Assembly (NCBI GenBank): GCA_037893225.1
Contig: JAZGUH010000327.1
Span: 868,001 to 932,000, forward strand
From: Hippasteria phrygiana
Lineage: Eukaryota > Echinodermata > Asteroidea > Valvatida > Goniasteridae
Direction: 5' to 3'
Length of the DNA: 64,000 bases
Part shown: in pieces, positions 20,725 through 32,343 of the stretch
How the letters are laid out: every line of letters begins with the position of its first letter
Numbering within the stretch: the stretch's first letter is position 1
Position numbers and translations under genes: made by a program
Notes under the pieces: model-generated
The model's database searches: none
What the model was told of the DNA's origin: nothing
Seen by the model: the letters and a program-made list of their open reading frames with translations, nothing else

Positions 20725-22336
20725 TTTAGGGCTGTGCATCCGAACCAGGTACCCGAGTACTCGACAGCTAATGTCAGGAACCGGTTCCAGATTATGGAAC
20801 TGAGTACCCGTTACCGAAATAACATAGTACAAAGTAATTTCTCGGACAGTGAAAAAGAAAGTTTTTGAATGTCATTTGTGGGGAATTTTCAAAATGAAAA
20901 CTAGTGTCCATGGAAAAACAAAACAGATTTACGTTTATAATGCTTGCGAATATTCCATTTACACCGTAAGGCTATAGAGCTCACTGTACATGTACATACA
21001 TGTACACACTTGCATCTTGCTGCATTGATGCACCTACATGTATGTGGTAGTATTAACGTGCGGACCTTTCCGATGGGGGTGTAACGATACCACTTTGTCA
21101 CGATACGATACGTATCGCGATACTTGGGTCGCGATACGATATGTATCACGATACGTATCGTAAAAACGAAACAAAACCCAGTAAGAAAAAAAAACACACA
21201 ATTTAGTTGGTATAAGCTCATATGTGATGAGGACAAGAAGCTTCAGTCTGCAAGGTGGTGATTTATATCCCCCACCTCCCCCCCCCCCCCCCCCAATAAT
21301 AAATACCAATTCCGAGAATCTGACATGTACTTAAGCACAAGTCGCTTGTAGAAAGACGTCAGTAACGATGCAACATGTGTACGGGCAACGCGCATTATTT
21401 TGCCAAATTCTCAATCCCTTCGTGGTCGATCACTGCATTGCGCGTGTCAATCATCCAGTAACCACGCCCTTAAACTCCATATTAGATCTTAACATCAATG
21501 ATGTCATTCATTGTGCAGTAAATGACACGCCTAGCTACAGTTTTTATTGGCTGAATAGTGAATACGTTGAATAATGCATGTCGGAAAGAAAAGGCGAGTT
21601 GGGGGGTCAATATCGACGCCATCTTACCTGACTTCAATAAAAGTGTCTGGTTCCCGCTATGATATTCTTATTGAAAACGCAATTATCGAGAGTCAGCAAA
21701 CAGACAAAGCAATCCCACTGGTATACGAGTATCAAATGAACGAGGAGCGCGGTGCGGATACCAGCAACGTACTGCCCATGGAAGTGCGGTTGCTACATGT
21801 ATGTGGACAGCGCCCTCATTCGACGGCGGACAGAGCCCATTGAACGATTAGATTCCGTGAAAAAAGTCTGATCGGCTGGGCCGGGCCGGGCCGGGCCGGG
21901 CCGTGCCGTCACTATTAGTATTACATACACGCAAGGTACGTGCGGCGAGTTAGTGCCAATGACATTCGTTTTTTTACCCGTCCAACACTCTAAACTTGTT
22001 TTTGCAAGAACGACATGAAAAAATGGACAGCTATGCCTATTTATTTCACATTAATAATAATATTAACTTTATTTTCAACTTAACATTACAAGCTGCAGGT
22101 ATCACGATGCACATTTTTGTATCGCGATGCCGTATCGTGGCATTTCAGAATCGCGATTATCGATGCATCGGTGAATCGTTACATCGTTACGACCCTACTT
22201 TCCGAACAATATGAACAGCAATTTCCGAGATTTAATTTTTGGGATTGGCTTTCTTTAACGGGTACCCAGGTACGCATGTTTTCTTTTTATCGGGTACCTG
22301 ATTCCCGTACTACATGTAAATGCACACCACTACAGT
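20725..22336. mobile_element. gggctgtgcat / tgcacacc TIR element interrupted by a hAT insertion
   Basis: The left end ttagggctgtgcatccgaac-caggtacccg faces a right end with cgggtacctgattcccgtac and aaatgcacaccacta. A second, inverted copy lies at 55463-56110; it shares gggaattttcaaaatgaaaa, atgtaattt-like flank and tagagctcactgtaca. Between 21074 and 22197 this copy is split by a separate element. Confidence 0.55.
21074..22197. mobile_element. Non-autonomous hAT-like element, TSD CTTTCCGA
   Basis: The 8-bp duplication CTTTCCGA occurs at 21066-21073 and 22198-22205. The ends tgggggtgtaacgat and (inverted) tagggtcgtaacgat are terminal repeats. Subterminal regions are packed with cgatacgtatcg-type words on the left and atcgcgat/gatgcatcg words on the right. 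The interior contains a 17-base C run (21278-21294), a five-fold ggccg repeat (21878-21905) and an 89-codon open stretch of no recognised family. Confidence 0.75.
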
Positions 22337-22504
22337 TCCTGCACAACTTTGAAAGAAATATAATGTAAAAATACATGTTTAATCCACCTGCAAACCATGC
22401 CAATGTGTGTATTGTACCAGTTGCATTGTATTGCCTCATTACTGACAAAGTACAGATGACCTTTTAATATTTCCCTCTGAAAAACTTTGTTGGCAGGTTG
22501 GTAT

Positions 22505-22932
22505 ATATGGGTCATTCCATTAATTTGGGGTCGAAAAGTGTGACATTTTTGGTGTCCCTGTTACATAGTGACATGTATAAGATTTTGCAATTCAGGACAT
22601 ATTCTTTCTATCTCCAAGAGTGATTATGTGACAATTTGGGAGACCGCCAACATAGGGCAAGATAGCTCAGTTGGTAGAGCGCCGGTACGGTAACCCGGAG
22701 GTCGCAGGTTCGAATCCCGCTCCTGCCAGTTTCTTTGTTCACTTTGAAAATGTATTCAAATTTACCTAGTCAGTTTGCCTTGTGGATTGTTTGACGAAGT
22801 AAACAAAATAGTGTGAAGTCAATGTTGATGATACTTGATGGAAATTACACAGGAGGTCATGTGTAACAGGGACACCCAAAAATGTCACACATTTGGACCC
22901 CAAATTTATGGAATGAGCCGAATGACCCATAT
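22505..22932. mobile_element. Element with about 65-bp inverted repeats enclosing a tRNA-like sequence
   Basis: The left arm gggtcattccattaatttgg, then gtgtgacatttttggtgtcc (22509-22567), is repeated inverted at 22863-22931 with few differences. The 73-nt tRNA-like sequence at 22656-22728 lies between the arms. The element sits in the intron between exons b and c. Confidence 0.65.
22656..22728 (+). tRNA. tRNA-like sequence, probably a pseudogene (anticodon position GGT)
   Basis: The length is 73 nt, with a GCTC/GAGC D stem, AGTTGGTA loop, anticodon-stem core CCGG/CCGG, TTCGAAT T-loop and a near-complete acceptor stem GGCAAGA/TCCTGCC. There are mismatches in the acceptor stem, anticodon stem and T stem, and position 33 is C rather than T. 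The GGT would specify Thr, but these defects argue for a tRNA pseudogene or a tRNA-derived module. The internal A and B boxes look intact. Confidence 0.5.
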
Positions 22933-23176
22933 CTCTTTGAGGTATATGTAGATAAATAGATACCGTAGGTAGGTAGATAAAAACCTTATTATCCCACTCC
23001 AAAATGGACAAGTATGTGGAACATCAGGCGGAACATGAAGTATGTTAAATAGTTTGTGTTCAGTATTACATGTACCTGTGCTAAGCTGAATCAACACTGG
23101 CCTAATTTTGTCTACATCTTTCTTGAGCACTTTTCTATTTCGCTGGCATCCCTGTATCTGTAATTGTATCTTTTAG

Positions 23177-23364
23177 GTTGGATTGCAGTCACTGCACCTA
23201 ATGGAGTGGATGTCCGTCTCAAAGCCTACACCCCTGGGGGTTATGGCTGCCTCCTTAGGCACCCTGCCCTGCTACCCTATGTGGTCAACCTCAGGGGAAA
23301 CCGAATAGCCAGGAAAGGTCCGTACTTCGGGGTGGACAAGCAGAAGCTCATGCGCTATTTATGA
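23177..23364 (+). CDS. Exon c (terminal) of the unidentified gene
   Basis: Acceptor gtatcttttag, phase 1 entry, reads WIAVTAPNGVDVRLKAYTPG, GYGCLLRHPALLPYVVNLRG and NRIARKGPYFGVDKQKLMRYL with TGA at 23362-23364. It completes a Gly codon with exon b. The density of Val/Leu/Gly and the VTAPNG turn suggest a beta-rich domain. PNG-turn strands of this sort occur in the ciliary central-pair protein SPAG17, but I cannot support that name. A gtaaat donor directly after the stop (23366) could start a 3'-UTR intron. Confidence 0.65.
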
Positions 23365-23365
23365 G

Positions 23366-24182
23366 GTAAATATATATTTCTCAAGTAGTTTTTTATTTTA
23401 GGTGCTTCACAACACGGTGCACCTGCGAAAGTTCGCCCTGTTGAGGCCTCGTTTTGTTTTGCAGAAAAGGTTGACTCGTATAAATTTGATATATTTCCCG
23501 ATTGGTGGATAAACTGTATGTAAAGCTGCTTGAAAGTTTTCATCATTGCTTCTGAATACATAAATTCATACACTCAGACATGCAACTTTTCCTCGGATCA
23601 GCTGATTTCCTTGTTTTTCACTGCGCACTTATGCCATTGAAAATTGAAAAACACTGCACAAAGTCTTGTAAAGATTGGAATTTCCTCGTTTTTTTGTTAA
23701 TTCTAAGTTGCATGCCTGTACACTATTAAAACCCTCCTATACTTATAACTATCACAGCCTATCAAAAACTCTAAACACCAAACTCTCACAGTTTGTGTGT
23801 GTTTCAACCTGTCATTTGATAGGTTTTGATCTGTACAGCAGCTGGGTCGATTTTGGCCCTGAGAACAGGAGGGTTATCTTGAGAAAATCCCTTTGTATGA
23901 ATGAGGTGGTATGGGTTACTTGTCAATGCGAGATTGAAAATGGTCTTTCTGGTATGACTGCTGTGAAACACCCAAATTATTTAGGTAATCAGATATCCCA
24001 GTGTTCTTAGGGCATTGTTGGTTCCAGATATACTTTGTGGGCTTCTTCAAGCAGTACAAAAATCTGCCAAATGTCTCGGATATCTGTACCACCCAGGATG
24101 CTAAACAATCTTCAAAATTTTCAAATTTCTGGTGAAGTTTGTCAGCAATAATACACCCCAAGCAATAAACCATTTCACGAGA
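23366..24182. other. Gene 3' flank, nothing specific
   Basis: Likely 3' UTR or UTR intron and spacer of the gene ending at 23364. No transposon ends or other exons recognised. Confidence 0.35.
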
Positions 24183-24588
24183 AGAGAATTGTTTTGCCCT
24201 TCCCGATGTAGTGTATTGAAAGCACTGTATACTCGGTGCTTTCCGAGAGCCTGTGGGTAAAAATATAAATTCACGGGCTTACTCGGTTGGGAATCGAACC
24301 CACAACCTCCTGCTTACTAGTGCAGAAGTCTTAACCATTCGACCACCGAGCTTGCCATGTTCAGCTGGCCGAATTTTAATCCATTGTAGCAATGTGAATT
24401 TCACATTGGTTGCACGGTAACCACTGCTACACTGGATTCGAACCAGCCAGCTGACCATAGCAAGTGGTGGTGAAGATGTCTGTACTAGAAAGCTGGAGGT
24501 TGTGGGTTGGATTCCCACCCAGGCTCTCAGAAAGCACTGAGTATACAGTGCTTTTATACACATGTCGGGAAGAGCAAAAAGCTTTTCA
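24183..24588. mobile_element. About 400-bp foldback with a tRNA-like module in each arm
   Basis: The arms (24183-24398 and 24399-24588) are inverted copies meeting at gtgaatttcac. Matching pairs include agcactgtatactcggtgct with its inverse near 24540, gagagcctgtgggt, cagctggc and caacctcc. The left arm read on the minus strand looks like a tRNA (A box tggtcgaatggttaag, B box ggttcgattcc). The right arm has ggttggattcccaccc on the plus strand. This is either an inverted SINE pair or one foldback transposon. Confidence 0.65.
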
Positions 24589-24849
24589 TATTTACTTCAT
24601 TCCCATGCAAAATTCCATTTTCACCTTAATTAAAGGTCTTATAAGCATTTGTGAAAGCATTCAATCTTTTGAGCCTGAAGCCATGATCCTTTCCATGTGC
24701 CAACTGTTTGAGGGCAGTGTTTAACCTTTTGACAATCACATTAAATATGCACAATTACAATGTATGCAAACTGAGCACACCTGTTCAAGTTCAGCCTTTA
24801 CACGTGTATAACTCTAGTGTGAGTGACCAATATTCTAAATGAATTATGC

Positions 24850-25668
24850 AGAGACACCAGACTTCCGGCAATTGCCGGAAATCCGGCCTTTTCATATTTT
24901 TGGAAAAAACCTCCGTCCTTCGGCATTTGTGGGCCGGAACGACAATATTTTGTAAAGATCATACCATACAGCACTTTCCTACCTTCATGCCGCAATACAC
25001 GTGTACAACGATTCGATTTACACATAGCGCGGGGCACTGTATAAGCAGTGTCCTTTGAAATATACGTATGCAGCGAACACTAGACTTACATACTATGTAC
25101 ATGTACATTCCAGTCTGTGAGGAACGGTCACAATTGTTGTGTACGTTGCGTACCACTGGTGCGTACACACAATGTGCGTGCAGAACAAAATGCAATCAAT
25201 CGACGACTTGATCAACTTTAGTTCCACACAGATTGCTGATTTCATTGATTCCCATGCAACTCGTATTCACTTTACGCAGTCAAAGTAGGGAACCAGTTAT
25301 GTTGTGCATCAAATGAGTTTGCGAGCGGGCGTGTGCAGCGTGTATACAACATGGCGGAATAACAACAGCGGGGATCATTGTCAAAATGGAAGTTGAAATG
25401 ATTATGCATAGCGTATTGAACATCTACGATGTGATTGTGTATACTAGTACTGTTCATTGTTGTACGATAGATCTACGTTCGCTTTGGAAACATTCTCGTT
25501 AGAAAAATAAATCGAGCACTTCATAAAAATAAAGCAGAAGGCGGCGTCCGGAAATTTTGCAAAGTTTATTGTACATACGCATGTGTGTACATGTAATTGT
25601 AGCGTGGCCCAGATTCCGGACACGCAATTTTTTCCGGCCCTGCAGCCAAGACCAACTGGTATCCCTGA
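24850..25668. mobile_element. Possible TIR element (weak ends)
   Basis: gagacaccagacttccggca near 24850 loosely mirrors tggtatccctg at the right, and both flanks carry ccgga-rich words. The interior is CpG-rich compared with its surroundings. The ends are diverged and no target duplication is clear. Confidence 0.3.
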
Positions 25669-26105
25669 TTATGAACACAAAACTGTAGCATGTATTATGT
25701 GCCTTTCGAACACCGGGTGACACAATGAGAAATTACGTAGGTCCCACGCCGTGCAATAACTCACGTTGTCACAGCAGAAATAGCCATGATGTGCACAGAA
25801 CCCATAGATCCACTGAGACTATTTACTGTCTTAGTTTTCAAACCTCATAATCTCATAAGGCTTACTTTATTTTCAACCTCATTTCCAATAGTAAGCCCTG
25901 GGATGGGAACTACTTACTTGAGCCCTGATTGGATAGTGAAAATACAGCATTAGCTTATTAACATATAGAGAAATTAAAACCGTGCCGTTGGTGATTCCAC
26001 TGTATTTCTTGATGAATTGAAAGTTTGTCGGCGCGCCAAAAGTGAAATTTTTGTTGGTCTTTTTTTTTAACGTTAGTGACTTTTCTGTAGTATATATTCT
26101 CTGAA

Positions 26106-26351
26106 ATGTCTGCAATGGCGACGCCCAGCCCCTCAAAAAATACACCTGTCAAATCTGATACTTGCATCTTGTGTTCCAAAAGCGACATTCGTGAGACGCA
26201 GCACATCTGGAGAGTCAGTGGGCAAAAAAAAATTGCTTTCACCATAGCTTTCACAAGTTGCGGAACGAAGGTTCATAAAACGGTGGAGGATGCACGGGTC
26301 AACATCGCTAAAAACTGGCGTGCATGTAGCAGCAGTGGTTGTAGCAAATAA
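26106..26351 (+). CDS. 81-codon ORF, unrecognised, possibly transposon-derived
   Basis: The ORF reads MSAMATPSPSKNTPVKSDTC, ILCSKSDIRETQHIWRVSGQ and on to CSK with a TAA. A C-x-x-C pair near residue 20 (TCILCSK) and later Cys residues suggest a zinc knuckle. After the stop another frame continues in similar style (SPGESAPAAKRRVFGPVNT). No splice donor is evident. It may be the 5' end of a decayed mobile-element or host gene. Confidence 0.3.
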   Translation: MSAMATPSPSKNTPVKSDTCILCSKSDIRETQHIWRVSGQKKIAFTIAFTSCGTKVHKTVEDARVNIAKNWRACSSSGCSK

Positions 26352-26989
26352 TTCCTAAGCTCTCCTGGTGAGAGTGCTCCAGCTGCGAAACGGCGGGTTT
26401 TTGGTCCTGTCAATACCAACAGCAACGCCATGCCGCAGTCCGAGGCCTGTTGCTAGCCCCGAAAGCCTGTTCTTAGGCTTTATCAAAACTAAAAGGAAGT
26501 CCGAAGCCTAATTTGTCTGGAGTGTGCGCCACGTATTGAAACACCACAAGGAAAACTAGTATCACAAGGGTATGTAAATTTGTTTTTTGTTCTTTTAATT
26601 TTGAGATAAATGACGCTTCGTCGATGCTCAACCATGTCAACCATTCTGGGAACCCATGAACTGCACGTAGTTTGCGGCCTTTTAGCATGATTTTACAATC
26701 GAGCTAATCAATCTAGTACCAAAGAGCCTATGCTGTGAATGCGACGAAGAAGTGAAGTTTAAGTATTGTCATCAGACTACTACGTGCCCAGAATACATCG
26801 CTCAAAGGGAGCCTAATTTGCATGCGTGTTCAAAAATCTTGCACATTTAAATGATCCCATACCAGGGTGAGAGAGCAGCTGTGGTGTCGTTAAGGGCGCT
26901 GCTCGACACCATGGGAACGAGGTTGCGGTATCTCCTGTTTATAAAATGAGAAAGCCTACATGCAGGTTTCAAGGTTTGGCATACATGTA

Positions 26990-27622
26990 ATTCTCAAGGC
27001 CCGGGATGACCCAAACGTCATGTCGAGGATCATCAGCGGTGACGAGAGTTGGGTCTACGGCTATACGACCTAGAGACCAAACAGCAGTCTTTGCAGTGGA
27101 AGACTGAAGAAGGCACGTCAGGTCAGGAGTGCAACCAAGAGCATGCTCATCGTTTTCTGTGACATTCGCGGGGTTGTGCATCGTGAATTCCTCCCCTAGG
27201 GTTAGACTGTCAACGCTGAGTTCTACTGCACCTTTCTGAGGCGTCTGAGAGAGAACATTCGGCACCAAACGGCCTGAACTGTGGCGCACTGGCAATTGGG
27301 TGCTCCAACATGACAATGCACCCGCTCACAGCGTGTTGAAAACGCGCGAGTTTCTCGCCCGCAACAACACAATCGTCGCTCCCCACCCCCCTACTCGCCG
27401 GATTTGGCTCCCTGCGACTTCTTTCTGTTCCCCAAAATGACGTTCAAGCTGAAGGGTCGCCGTTTTGACACTGTGGAGGAGATCCAGCGAGAATCACAGA
27501 TGGTGCTTGACGCGCTTACGGAACGGGATTTCCAGGGAGCGTTCCAAGCGTGGCAGGAGCGCTGGGCGCAGTGTATCGCTGCACAAGGGGACTACTTTGA
27601 TGGGGATGGCGGCCAGATTTAA
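26990..27622 (+). pseudogene. Degenerate mariner (DD34D-type) transposase
   Basis: Fragments in several frames read in order PNVMSRIISGDESWVYGY (first catalytic Asp), MLIVFCDIRGVVHREFLP (second Asp), then an HxDNAPAH-like region broken at 27310-27330, then YSPDLAPCDFFLFPKM (third Asp) and a C-terminal part ending at 27622. Spacing and motifs are those of mariner/SETMAR-type transposases, which cut and paste TIR elements at TA sites. Multiple stops and frameshifts show it is dead. The N-terminal half and the TIRs were not identified. Confidence 0.85.
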
Positions 27623-27978
27623 ATCACGTACGATCTTTGCTTGTTATAGGCGCAGTCTCTGAACCTTTTGATCGCACCTCGTAGATGGCTTGAGACCAAT
27701 AATATTCGTAATATTCACATTTGCCTTTGCAGTACATGCCTATGCATGAATTATTCGGATATTGCAATTTGATTGGCTACTACCATTTTAGGTACATGTA
27801 GATGAGCTCCTTTTCAAATTAAGTCGGAATTCTCAAATCACATGTTAGATACGGGCACGAGAGGGCGCGCTTTCGCACAATGTGATGTAATTATAAACAC
27901 AATCCACAGCATGAAAAGCCACGGGATCCCAACTTGAGTCGAGTCTACATAGAGATAGATGACATCACTATATTAGAG

Positions 27979-28410
27979 GTAGTGTACACGATTGGTAATT
28001 CTCCAATTTCTGTTTTACTGAATTATTACGAAATACCTTACTAGACTGTAAGTTAATAGTAGTCTCAATCATCCTGTGAAATTATGGCACCAGGTGTGCT
28101 GTCGTTGTCAAGAAAAGTGGAAATTTATATCGTCTTCAAGGTGCGCGTGGCTACCCAGACGAGTGGCGCGCTGGACAAGCTGGCATTCAGGGCGCGTCAC
28201 GTGTCCAGCTGGTAGCCACGCGCGCCTTGACTTTAAAAGGCTATCATCCGCCCGACGGTTGAAATCGAGTGCCGTTTTTCTCTGTTTTCTCGCCATCCAA
28301 CAACGCAAAACTTTGAACAGGTGTGAGTGGAACGATATTTCCTAAAGCATACTAACCCACAAATCCGCCCATTTTTGAAAATTGCAACAATGACCAATCA
28401 TGTACACGGC
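27979..28410. mobile_element. MITE family B, copy 2
   Basis: The terminal gtagtgtacacgattggt at the left is inverted at the right as accaatcatgtacac. The flanking sequence aligns with 8978-9401. The central palindrome differs in sequence from copy 1 but is again a palindrome (gcgcgtggctacc...ggtagccacgcgc). Confidence 0.8.
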
Positions 28411-28904
28411 CTTTAAATACAAGTGCCCAACTTTCACAGCTTTATATCATGTACTTGTACATAAAAGTGTTGAATCACAAAAGGTACGTGTATGAACACT
28501 GCCTGCAACTATTTTGTCAGCTCTACCAATGCTTGTATCATACCTTTTGAAGTGCATCAAAATAAATTGAGAAATTTATTTTTAGTACGTTAGGTGCAGT
28601 GAAATAGCGCCCTCCAGTGGTTTAAAAGATGAAGCCCACTGCATCATGAATGTGTAGAATTTAAAAGTATGCATATGCATGAGCCAGGGATGTGTCAAGG
28701 AGGCTTTTCAAAGGTCTCGTTATTCATTAAGCTGTTTCTTCTCGGCTGTCTCGTCTCTGCCAGCATCCGACATGTGAAAAACAGCCATCAATTAAACATA
28801 TGGATCAGGCTGTGCCGGGGATATGACATTACACTTACTGAATTCTAAGTGCCTATATATTATTGTGAGCTCAGGGGGTGGGGGAAGAAGTTTTGTGGTT
28901 CCAT

Positions 28905-29054
28905 ATGGACAACGAAGCCGTCACAATTACTGTTTTCCTCGCAATTTCCTTCGTTCTTTTTTCTTGCTTGTCTATTTTGTTGAAGTGGCTTAAATTTCAA
29001 GAGGATTTTGGAATGCTAAAGCAGTTTTTCTCATTTGTTATGACTTTCGCATAA
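28905..29054 (+). CDS. 49-codon single-pass membrane microprotein candidate
   Basis: ATG 28905 to TAA 29052-29054 reads MDNEAVTITVFLAISFVLFS, CLSILLKWLKFQEDFGMLKQ and FFSFVMTFA. It has a short acidic N-terminus, a hydrophobic helix of about 20 residues (about 6-26), a basic KWLK anchor and a second amphipathic or hydrophobic stretch. This is a typical layout for a small integral membrane protein with the positive-inside rule satisfied on the C-terminal side. No introns are needed. There is no family match, and chance cannot be excluded for so short a frame in AT-rich DNA. Confidence 0.35.
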   Translation: MDNEAVTITVFLAISFVLFSCLSILLKWLKFQEDFGMLKQFFSFVMTFA

Positions 29055-31235
29055 TACCGTGTAGAAAATTGTGTGGGTGTTTATTTGTTCATGCGCGGGC
29101 TTACATGTACAGCGTTTATGGATTGTGGTGCTGTTTGTCGTCATGTATTGAATGCAGGTTTAATTACCACCCAAAAAAGAAGAACATACATTGATGCCAG
29201 ATTGTACCAGTCTTCTAAAATCACAGGTGCATCCTGTTGCAGTGGTGGAACATTGCGTGTCAACATCTACACGTACTTGCACTGTATATAAAGCCAGTTG
29301 ATTACATGTAGTTTAGTAGGCCCTGCGCCTTTCTTACATCACGGAATTTGAAATATGTACATGTACATGTACAAGTAAATGTCATGGTGCATTCTGCAAA
29401 GCGGAAGAAAGAAATCTAAATGAATCCAGGCAGTTTTACATTTCTCAGTATACATGTAGGTTATAAATGGCTTGCTACAAACGGATCATTTTAAATTATT
29501 AAGAGCAAGCATGACTGTCAGTTTTCTGAAATGCATGTCAATGGTAGAATGTTCTAATTGGTTTTTAAAAGCCAAATTTATGACCTGCAATTGCTTTGTG
29601 AACACTTCTGTATGTTTCCGTTCTCATTTCGTCCCACACACTATTATCTGACTGCAGTAGTGTATGGAACATCTCAAAGACCTGACATCACAGCAATGTG
29701 TACTTTTTACTTATAGTCTATTATGCCTTTTATGTTGATTTTTGTCTCTCTATATTATAGAAAAAGTCACTCTGGACAAACACAGACCCTGGCTTCAACA
29801 TTCCTAAACGTTTTAAGGCTAATCATTGTTTTATACATGTACATGTAAAATGATCATACTCATTCAGGTACATAGAATGTTACAATTTATAAACCAGCCA
29901 AATTTTCTGTTTTATGGTCAGCTTGTACCACTGTAATGTGTGATTGAGATATTCATGTCAGATGAGTTTATCTCATAGACATATGCAGTGTCTATAAAAG
30001 GAATGTATAATGTATGTAATGTACATAGTCTCAATCCTTGATGTTCGGTCGGAAGTTTTTCGAAGTAATTTACATAACATATTTTAAATGTGGAATCAAT
30101 CCGAATTTTTTAAGTTTCTATATTATTTGCACACCTAAAAAAAAAATTCTTAAAATTTCATCATCTCCCAAGCATTCTGTATTAATTAATCACAATCAAC
30201 GCCATCCCCTCAAGTTCTTTTCATGTCTGCAAATATGGAGTGCTACAAATTGCCCCAACATTTTATGTATCTATTCTTGATTGAATTGTGAGAAAATGTC
30301 CTGATTGTTCAAATATACCCCAAGTGTTTGGGAAAAACATGTCAAGCAAATTTCAATGTGTGGGGGAAAAAATTAGTTTTTCCCCTAGTGGCTCCGTGTG
30401 CATGCACCTGTATCTGCTGATAAAAACAGCATCGAATACAGCAAATATAAAAGCCAGTATTTTCCTTGTCTAGATTAATGATTAATTTGGGATATTTGTT
30501 TCTCACTGGATGAAATTATTAATGAAAACCTATCCTCTTCAGATTAATTGCTTCCTGCTTATGTTGATGGCAGAGCACGTACTGTACGAAAGGGATTTAA
30601 AAAACTAATTTCTTTTGAAAATGTCGGAACAATTATTACAGATTTATTTCAAACCATGAATCCCCCGAGTAGAATTTGTTTCCACCAATAACACAAATGG
30701 CTCAGTTTTTTTGTTTATTTATTTCTTTGTAGATTACGTGATTGTTTTTCATAAAAGTCTACTAATTATGCATTCCTTTTTTGTTTATGATGACATGTTT
30801 TTGGCCTCCCCTTCCCCATGCCAATGGTATCATCCTCTGTCAGTAGCCAATGAACTTAATCTGCCCAGACAGTCTATAAATAGCCTACATGTACATGTAT
30901 CTGTGAGAGGGCTTGATGTTTGTGTATCTTTCTTAGCGACAGGCAATGGGAATCGTAGTGAATTCTGAGCGTCATTAGTGGACCAGGTGATACCGTTACC
31001 ATGCCTCCAATGCTTTTTTTTTTTTTCCGGATATCCTTTGTATATATGTTTATTAGTAGCATTTTTTTTCGTGATTATTATCAGTACTTGGTACGTTTCA
31101 TACCTCCATGAATCTTATCAACAAAAGGGAATGCATCACGTCACTGTGGAGGTTTTTTTTTGTGAAATTAAATTTGGTCTGACCCCAGCTATGATAATTA
31201 CATTACAAATTATTTCATTGTTTATTCATGCATAC
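29055..31235. other. AT-rich spacer without supported genes
   Basis: The stretch contains repeated TGTACA words (for example 29357-29374) and a pyrimidine-rich acceptor-like site at 29760 followed by an open stretch in all three frames for about 15 codons. With no convincing partner exon, I do not call it. Confidence 0.4.
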
Positions 31236-31400
31236 ATGTATACCCATCCCGACCCTATTCATACTGTGAAGAGATCAAATATCTTGTCTTGTTTCAGTGT
31301 GAGGGGCTGGTTCTTCCACACTTTCCTCTGTAGTTCACACCTCGAGTGGCCCTTGGCCTTGTGTAATGGGCGACTTTGCATTAAAAGAAAATAATAAAAT
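31236..31400 (+). mobile_element. 5'-truncated SINE, same family as 20350-20644
   Basis: It shares acccatcccgaccctattca, cttgtttcagtgtgaggggc and tggttcttccaca with the reverse complement of the 20.4-kb copy, and ends in a gaaaataataaaat tail. The tRNA-like head is absent, as expected from 5' truncation. Confidence 0.7.
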
Positions 31401-31472
31401 ACATGTTTTTCAAGACAAGAATTTTTTGGAAGATGATTTGTTTGAAGAAATCTTTTTTTTTTTTCATGAATG

Positions 31473-31764
31473 TTAACCCCTTGAGTACGTTTTTTTACGG
31501 GAGACGTTGGGGTGCCGCGGCGGCTCTGGCAGCCAAGCGAAACGGCCACAATGTGTTTGTGCAGTCAAGCGTAACATATACACAATAATCCAACAATAGA
31601 TTGAAACTGCACAAACAGCGGCCAATGGCGTCATCCGGCCTGGTGGTACTGTTTAATCCAACAATGGATTGAAACTGCACAAACGGTGGCCAATTGCGTC
31701 ATCCGGCCTGGTGGCACTGTGTTTTTTTTGCACCATGTGGCGTCATCCGTACGCAAGGGGTTAA
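31473..31764 (-). mobile_element. TTAA MITE family A, copy 2 (two 68-bp units)
   Basis: TTAA-bounded and inverted relative to copy 1. Its internal aatccaacaat...ggcactg unit is present twice with a period of 68 bp (31587 and 31655). Confidence 0.85.
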
Positions 31765-32343
31765 GCATCAGTAACATTACAGTGTACAGTCTTTCATAAG
31801 TACCACATGGCGTTGTTGAGAACTGTGTCAAGTTTTTGAATTAGCGCCCCCTTTTTAATTTTATTTCTGAATGCCCTGCATAACAAGTGGTCACAGCTAT
31901 TTTTCAGCACCGTCTTGTCCCATATCTGAAAATACGTCAACAAAATTATTGTATGAATCTCAAACTGTTTCAATGTTCGTCGTGTTAAATCGGGTTCTGT
32001 AAAGTCTCCGAACTTTTTTTTTGCAATCAATATACATGTACATGTGGTACATGTAAAAGCCACAAGTAGAGGCTTACATGTATATAAGTACACGTAAGTA
32101 AAGCAAAAACTCTTTCAAAGACATACATGTAAGCACTGCCATGTACATGTAGATGTAATCAACTTTGGTACATTGTCTGTGTGGGAAATGTTCAACAGCA
32201 GTTGTAGGGGTGTATGTGCTGGTAGTTGGTATTACTATTAAAATAGCTTGGTATTCGGTGTTACTGTGGTAGCCTACTGATTGAGTACATGATTTGAAAT
32301 AACACTAGGCATATTACATGTAGATATACCGCCTTACTGTGCT

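Noticed and set aside
29761..29818. Possible exon after a good pyrimidine tract (ctctctatattatag)
   Set aside because: All three frames are open only briefly, no donor or partner exon fits, and the readings are equally uninformative.
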